From assembly GCA_905331475.1 (NCBI GenBank), contig CAJNYU010000609.1:72261-136260 (forward strand): a stretch of 64,000 bases of DNA, in the 5' to 3' direction. The DNA is from Rotaria socialis (lineage: Eukaryota > Rotifera > Eurotatoria > Philodinida > Philodinidae). Positions 57,605 to 64,000 of the stretch are shown here, one piece after another (positions within the stretch are counted from its first letter, which is position 1; each line of letters opens with the position of its first letter). The notes beneath the pieces are model-generated. The model searched no databases. It saw nothing but the letters and a program-made list of their open reading frames with translations, and was not told the DNA's origin. Made by a program: the position numbers and the translations under genes.

Positions 57605-59168
57605 CAGTGGCGGAGTCAGGATTTTGGTCTAAGGGAGCTCAGCCCCCTCATCTATTGAGTCATAAGACAATTTTTTCTATGTACTTTGATTTTTTCAATA
57701 GGATGATGTGCCGATATTGATGGCACACTTCGATGATTCTACTTCATCCTTCTTCTGTTCTCCTTCCATTGTTCTAATATCTCTTTCTCTCCTGCCTCTC
57801 TCCTATATATACTTGTGTTATGTATAAAGTTGTTACACTCTGGATATGTGAAGAAGCGAATAAACATCATTGCCGTGAGTGGCGGTAAGCTACTCCACCT
57901 CTATCCAGTTTGTCATTACAATATCAACCCCAAAATAAAATCGCGTATTTATCGATACAGATGGGTTGCAAAAATGTTTACGATTATTATATCTGATAGT
58001 GCAGCAAAACCGCATCCAACTGAAGCATGTTCTTAATGCCCAAAAAAGAAAAAAAAATTGAAAAGATCAATCAAAACTGAAAAAGTTTAAAAACTTGACT
58101 ATTATTGTTTGTCGACTATTACTCATATCTGAAGAGATTTTTGAAAGATGTGGTTTTATCTAATCCAAAAATGTATTCATGCGTGATCGGAAAGTTTTCA
58201 GGCAAAATGTTTTTTCCCTTGTAACTCGACGGAAAGCAATTTTCGACTAGCTCAAAACTATTATTAGTTACTATCAAAATTTGGTGACCGTTTTGGAAAT
58301 TGACCTAGAATTCTCTGTTTTTCTTTGAAAGTGATCAGTGAAATAGTCCTCAGAAAACCAAACCAATAGGCTAAGATAGAATTTTTTTCCGTACATTTTT
58401 GTATTTTGGCTTCCAGTTCGAAACGAAAACTTCGTATCCGGCCCTATAAATCAGCTTGCAGAACAGAAGATATCCTAAAAAATGTACTATATGAAGCTGT
58501 TTGACTTTCCCTAAGGCATCTCAGTTACTGTTCTTCCAAAAACTCATTTCTAAAAAATCGACTTTTCGCCAAAAATCATGTAACATTACGAGGAGCTCTT
58601 AAGAAAGGCGTGCAGAATTAATTGATGTAAAGCTAGTTTAAATTAATGACCCACTTTTTCTGGAAGTGTCCGCTCCAGAAAATGACGGATTTCGACAATT
58701 CTTAACATATTTGTAAAGTAGCTTACGGTTCAAACAAAAAATTGTTAGCGCACCATGGAAAGTAACTTTTCACGCTCTGCACTAAATCCTTCACTATATT
58801 CGAATAAGAGTATCCACAATATTTATAAGCCCATCTTCGAAAAAGTGCAAATCATTAGTCATGGAATAACGTTCGACTCGTCTGAAATGCATTCTAGGTG
58901 AGTGGTAATGAAGAAAATATTATCTGACAATCTTTCAATCATTAGTTATGTGTTGGAAGGATAGATTATAACCTCTAGAACCTGATTGGGAATTAGAATT
59001 ACAGTATTGTATTCTCTTCCGAAACAGCTACGAGCTTCACACAATAGCTAAAGTATTCAAATATTCAATTGCAAAGACTTATACATCTTTTTATAAAAGC
59101 AAATTCATCCCTCAAAAATTTGGCTAGGGGCTGAGCCCTCCCTCCCCCCACCCCGGCTCCTTCACTAG
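57605..59168. mobile_element. Degraded hAT-like element with CAGTGGCGGA end
   Basis: The left end CAGTGGCGGAGTCAGG is followed by GGGAGCTCAGCCCCC at about 57633-57647. The right end, inverted, reads CTAGTGAAGGAGCCGGGG and then GGGCTCAGCCCC, so the order of motifs is mirrored, with mismatches and a small gap. AATCAG(C/T)C borders both ends almost in register (57598-57605 and 59169-59176), which would be a decayed 8-bp duplication. The 1.56-kb interior has no transposase frame. Boundaries are approximate and the identification is tentative. Confidence 0.45.
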
Positions 59169-59176
59169 AATCAGTC

Positions 59177-62100
59177 CGGACTTCTCGACCTAGAGTACAT
59201 TTTGATATACTAAGCATAGTTCTCGCATATATCCCACTTTCGTCTTGTTCTCCATTAACTGGCAAGCGTCTACTCAACTGTAGCCAATATTGGCGAAAAA
59301 CGACTATACTTTCGCACATGATTAGCGAAATGCTTATTAGCGAAGAGCGGGAATTCCAGAAAAGTGAAATAAACAATTTTTGGCCTGAAATTTTCTTAAT
59401 TAATAGGTGTACTGAACTGTAAAATACCCTGACATTTTTAGTCATAATAAATACGTTCTTCTCATTATCCTCACTTTTTTCAAAAACTTCGCTTCTCTAT
59501 TGTTTTCAGAAGAAAATGGCATGTTCTTGAAAAAGTGAATACATTGAGAAGAGCTGTTTCATTGAAGCTAAAAAAATGCTACAATATTTTACTATTCAAC
59601 AGACCTATTTAAGAATAAAATTTTCGACTTGAAAGGTTCACTAGGCAGTATTTTTAGAAAACTAAAGAAAAGTAATTTTATCACAAACATATACTCTTTC
59701 GATTTGATATACATAGATATAGATAGATATATTAATTATTATTCTAACGTAAGGCGCAAAATAGACGAAATGGTTCGAAAATTGATTCTCAGCATAAAGC
59801 AAAATCGACAAGTAAAAATCTGATTGTTCATATGCACGAGAGAGGAGATTTCTGACTGTAATAAATAACCTCATATACGCAAGCATGTGTTGTCAGATAG
59901 ATGGCTATACAAATAATAGAGATTAAGAATATCTTTTATTTTCGAATTAAATGGATAATGTTCAAAACAAGTAAATCACAAAAATTCATGTCACAGATCT
60001 GATAGGAATGATATTCTATTCACTGTTATTGACACTTAAATTGTATATATGCATTTTATTAACCTGGAAGGTTACCGAATATTATAGAAAAACAGACATT
60101 AACTGTCAAACAAGTGAATATGATTTAAAATAAGCCAAAGTCGTGAATATCGCTGGTCACCAAAGCTAGATGAAAGTAAGAATTTGATTGACTGATCAGA
60201 GAACTCGTACAAGAATTAACCGGACTTGTGGAGAATTTGCTAGTTTTTTGGAAATTGGTCAGCAAAAACATAGTATCACAGTGCTTGAGAAAAAATATTT
60301 TTTTTCGAGATCTAGAGATCAAATCCTTGCTGCCCGTTCAGAATACAACTACTCTACATATCAAATAATATTTTGTCATCACATCGATATTTTATTTTTT
60401 GTGAAACTTGGGCATAGCGTAGTTTCCACTCAATGAAAACTTATTGGTTTTTTAATGCTTGATACCACTACTTATGAATATGTGGTAACTGAGATTAAGA
60501 TGACATAAATTGACTTCAATGAAAAACTGTAACCTTTAGAAAACGGCAAGCTTCTAAAGACAGATACAGTGAACCATTTACATTAATTTAAAACTAAGTC
60601 TACAGTCATCAATTGACAATAAGTATCAAATATGAAGTGCTTAGAACAAAACAAAATACTTTAAGTTTAATATTAAATAAAACCACTTAATAAGTATCAT
60701 TGATTAACTCCCATCAAGTAAAATGGTCTATTCCTATCAGAGAATGTTTCAGAATAGCTAGAAATGGATAGAAATGTTCGAATAAGTTCCACCCCCCCCC
60801 CCTCCTCCTTGACTGCTATAGTCAACTTTCTTATAGTTCATATATATATTTATAAATATCGAAAAATCATTTAGATTTTAAAAAAGAAAGTCAGTGAAGA
60901 CAAGAGATATGTCAAAGATCTCAATGAGCGCCTGTAGAAATTATAAGAGACTTGTATCGCATTCGAAAAACATATCACAGTAACAAGTAATATGATATTT
61001 GTGATAGAAATACTCTTGATATTTAAATTAAGTTTTTCAGAAAAATGAAAGACCTTCGTTCGTCAATCAAATGCTTATTTAATATTTATTTTAAGGTCAT
61101 TGAAAAGAATATCTCCTTGCGTTTCTAACAGATGCATTAACTTTAAAAATGATGCCATTTGATAGATTTCTTTCGGATACACACTTGAAAATGTAAATTA
61201 TTATTGACTCCTCGATAGTTTCATAAATTAGTAGTATCTTGATCAACACATTTTAATAAATCTATATAGAGATCAATGCTTATATAGAGAAAAAAATAAA
61301 GAAGTTAACATTCGGCTGTTGCATAACGATCGAAATAATTTCATAGCGATTTAACTCAATCTTCAAACTTTTGACTTTCTAAACAAACTGGAATCCAAAT
61401 AGACTACTCTTTTGCGAATGTTGTCGATTAATATTATAGGTTGATGTATAATTCTGTCAAAAAATATATTTGTACAGCACATTTATCAATTTTTCAGTAG
61501 TTCATGTTCAGTTTTTAGTATTGTAAAATTATTTTCACGGACCATTCACAAAAAAGTGCATTTTTTCGTCTTTCCTCTATACCATTAATGTTTATGTATA
61601 ATTGCCATCGTTTCGTAAATAGTGCCTTAATTATATCGTTGTATAAAAAGTGTGTTAAAAAATAATCTTTGTTTTATTTTTTACAAGCACCTATTGATAA
61701 TTGAAAATGATAACAAGCACAACCAATCGAAAAGAAATTGAATTAATTTCAAGGGAATATTTTTTGGTTAACTGTAATGTTTTACTAAAAGAATCGACAT
61801 CGTTATCCTATCAGAAGTAATTTACTATTCTATATATCAAATTTTATTGCGTACGTTTTGCTTTCTTTTGGTGCACATACCCTAATAAGATATTCTGGCC
61901 TTGGCCCTGACTGTCTGTCAATCGTTATGCTTATTTTTGATTGGTTATGAAGTCTACTAATTGTCTGGCATATGTTGACAGGTAGCGCTAGTAATGTTTG
62001 GTTTTTTCGCATGCAGAAAATCGAAAATATCTTTTAAAAATCGAAAAATTCTTCTTCAAATTAATTAATTAAAATACAATATTTTGTAATTATTTGATTG

Positions 62101-62627
62101 GTAGATTATCTCATGTCTTTGTTGACTGACCTTGAGGAGGCTCCTGAAACGACGATGGCGATCTTTTTTCTCCGACTACACATGCCCTCTTTTGTCATTT
62201 ATTCTTTGTCTGTCGATGAGTTCATTTCAAAAAAGATATTTGTGCATTGATCGAAGGTTATTTTATTAGTTGAAAAAAAGTTGCACAAAGATCTGATTTA
62301 AATAAAGTAAGAAAGATGGAGCTAAATTGAATAAATTATTTTGGGTTTTTTTTAAACTTATTGTTTCAAAAGTAAATATTTTTTCTCACGTCTAATTGTA
62401 GCCAATTGAATTGCGGCTATTTGACAATTCAAATTTTTATTTTCTAGTTAAACTAGAATTATTGAAATAAGAAAGTGATTTTGATAAAACAAACGTGTTC
62501 TTGTCGGAAAAATGTTTTTATTAAATAAAAATTTTTATTTCTAGATAATATATTTTTTGTTTTTTAATTTATTGTTAATACTTATCGGCCGCGAAAAGCT
62601 CATGCTGATCGCGTGTCATTTATCATC
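59177..62627. other. Intergenic, nothing seen
   Basis: About 3.5 kb of AT-rich sequence before the AT-hook gene. A poly-C run (about 60791-60802) is the only notable simple repeat. The last few hundred bases should hold the promoter of the next gene. Confidence 0.5.
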
Positions 62628-64000
62628 ATGAGTAAAAAGTCGATAATATTATCTCCATTAAAACGACCGTCGACTCGTTCATTATCATCAACTGCAAAAC
62701 CTTCACAAGAAGAAGATAAATATACATTTCAATCTGACGACGAAGATCACAATACAAAACCTACACTTGTACGTAAATCGAATACACCGATTCTATCCAA
62801 ACGTCCACGTGGTCGTCCACCAAAAACTCCCAAACTCGAAGAAACTCCTATACGTGCATCAATATCTTCATCCAATAGTGAAGTAGAAGAAAAGAAACGT
62901 CCAGGCAAACGTTCATACGAAAAACCAGTTACACGTCGTGCATCACGTCTTGGCTCTCAAACCAACACACCTGTCAGTCAAATTCGTGAAAAAATAAAAA
63001 TAAATTCAACTCCTCCAATTATCATTACACCGAAAAAGCGTGGTCGAAAACCAAAAATGCTTTCAACAACGTCTTCAACATTAGATGAACAACAAAAAAA
63101 TGAAACAGAAAATGTTGTTCCATCTCCATCAATAAAACGTCAATATATTAAAAAGTCCATGGAAGATAATACTAATACAAAAGTTGATGATAAAGATCTT
63201 ATGCAATTCGGTTCGCCAGAACAAGACGATTTTAGTGATGATTCAGTTGATTTTGTGTGGAAAGGTTCAAGTAAAATGTCCATTGAAATACTTAAACGTC
63301 GTATCCCAAAAGATGAAACACGTGATCAATATTCATCTTCAACAATACAATCAGATCCAACGGCACAACGTAAACGTGCTATTATACCACGTTTAACGAA
63401 TTTTGATGCTTTATCAGGACAGCCAATTGATAATTCAGCAGCAAATAATGATACAAATAATAATACTGAAGAACGTTCAACGAAAAAAAGTAGCTCTGTT
63501 ATTACATTAAATAATGCATTTCAAAATGATTTTGATTATTCATATAATGATATGGGTACAAAAATGAGTACAACAACAACAACAGGCGAAGATGATAAAC
63601 CTCGTCCTCGTGTTTATGCAGTTAAAAGTACGACACTGAAATCACGTTTTCAACCACAACCTCAACAGCAGCAACAACAACAACAGCAGCAGCCAGATAT
63701 AAAACGACCTAAATGGATGAGTGATCAACAGGGCAAAGCTGATGAAGAGGAAGAGGTAGAACATTTGCCAACAACTACTGAAGAACCTACTGATTATGAT
63801 TATGTACCCAAGGGTAATTATTTGCCAAAACGTCCAAATTATCGTGGACGTGGAACTTATCCTGGCCGACGCGGAACAGGTATGCGTGGACGACCACCAG
63901 GTTCAAGACGTCATTGGAATAATGATGATGACGATGATGATTATGATCAGTATGAAGATGCCAATTCACGATATGGCCCAAGAAAACAAACTGCTTATAG
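62628..64000 (+). CDS. AT-hook, low-complexity nuclear-type protein (cut by window edge)
   Basis: An open frame of 457 codons from ATG 62628 runs off the right edge with no stop. It is basic, Ser/Thr/Lys-rich and mostly disordered in appearance. It has two AT-hook-like motifs, 'RPRGRPPK' (about residues 58-66) and 'KKRGRKPK' (about 136-142), a third 'MRGRPPGSRR' near 424, a polyglutamine run coded by CAG/CAA (about 344-355), and an Arg/Gly-rich segment 'RPNYRGRGTYPGRRGTGMRG' followed by an acidic stretch (DDDDDDYDQYED). The composition suggests a chromatin- or RNA-associated nuclear protein. 'DYDYVPKGNYL' near 398 faintly recalls the NPAYVPRKG of the CASC3/Barentsz SELOR region, but not enough to name it. 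No intron is visible in this part. Confidence 0.8.
   Translation, partial: MSKKSIILSPLKRPSTRSLSSTAKPSQEEDKYTFQSDDEDHNTKPTLVRKSNTPILSKRPRGRPPKTPKLEETPIRASISSSNSEVEEKKRPGKRSYEKPVTRRASRLGSQTNTPVSQIREKIKINSTPPIIITPKKRGRKPKMLSTTSSTLDEQQKNETENVVPSPSIKRQYIKKSMEDNTNTKVDDKDLMQFGSPEQDDFSDDSVDFVWKGSSKMSIEILKRRIPKDETRDQYSSSTIQSDPTAQRKRAIIPRLTNFDALSGQPIDNSAANNDTNNNTEERSTKKSSSVITLNNAFQNDFDYSYNDMGTKMSTTTTTGEDDKPRPRVYAVKSTTLKSRFQPQPQQQQQQQQQQPDIKRPKWMSDQQGKADEEEEVEHLPTTTEEPTDYDYVPKGNYLPKRPNYRGRGTYPGRRGTGMRGRPPGSRRHWNNDDDDDDYDQYEDANSRYGPRKQTAY
63661..63693 (+). repeat. CAG/CAA run coding polyglutamine
   Basis: About eleven consecutive glutamine codons mixing CAA and CAG, inside the AT-hook gene. The codon mixture makes it less prone to slippage than a pure CAG run. 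Confidence 0.9.

Noticed and set aside
1-64000. CRISPR arrays, bacterial operons, rRNA genes, LTR-type or virus-derived elements
   Set aside because: None seen. The gene structure is eukaryotic throughout, and the only retroelement found is the LINE at 36559-38548.

Overview
This is nuclear DNA of a small-genome animal, most likely a bdelloid rotifer. The sequence is AT-rich. Coding exons are separated by very short GT-AG introns, mostly 50 to 100 bases. The genes mix clear animal orthologues (ABCB-type P-glycoprotein, MITF/TFE transcription factor, PRMT5, a USP deubiquitinase) with proteins of bacterial look: a FAD oxidase and a DUF2252-like/FAD-monooxygenase fusion. That mixture, a fragment resembling a bdelloid F-box/LRR family and TGTGGG-like motifs suggest a bdelloid. 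The assignment is inference; no species can be named.

Layout from left to right. A truncated FAD-dependent oxidase enters from the left edge (2-583, +). Two diverged G8-like secreted or membrane proteins follow (about 4972-5577 and 6693-7432, +). A complete 20-exon P-glycoprotein (10152-15119, +) closes into one 1274-residue frame and is bracketed by a diverged inverted repeat about 8 kb apart. Two secreted cupin proteins lie in the same orientation (18719-19771 and 21502-22792, -). A 732-residue fusion of a DUF2252-like domain with a salicylate-hydroxylase-type monooxygenase follows (24489-26752, +). The MITF/TFEB/TFE3 homologue has ten exons and 481 residues (30212-32549, -). A 5'-truncated LINE with a 12-bp target-site duplication lies at 36547-38560. 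A 940-residue membrane protein of unknown family, in one coding exon, is at 40601-43423 (+). PRMT5 (615 residues, 45620-48360, -) and a USP deubiquitinase (940 residues, 49053-52917, +) are divergent neighbours. The right end holds an AT-hook, low-complexity protein cut by the window edge (62628-64000, +).

The gene-poor stretches carry non-autonomous DNA transposons with readable structure. One hAT-like element (43607-44889, TSD GTGTTTAC) contains a second hAT-like element (43657-44371, TSD CATGGGAC). Two related GC-rich foldback elements lie near 55.0 and 56.3 kb. A further degraded hAT-like element lies at about 57.6-59.2 kb.

The genes form no operon or shared pathway. They are a eukaryotic neighbourhood of housekeeping genes (PRMT5, USP, MITF), a drug-efflux pump, secreted families and probable horizontally acquired enzymes. 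Exon models were made by hand from splice consensus plus reading-frame closure. For P-glycoprotein, MITF, PRMT5, USP and both cupins the exon lengths sum to an exact multiple of three with no internal stop, which is strong support.
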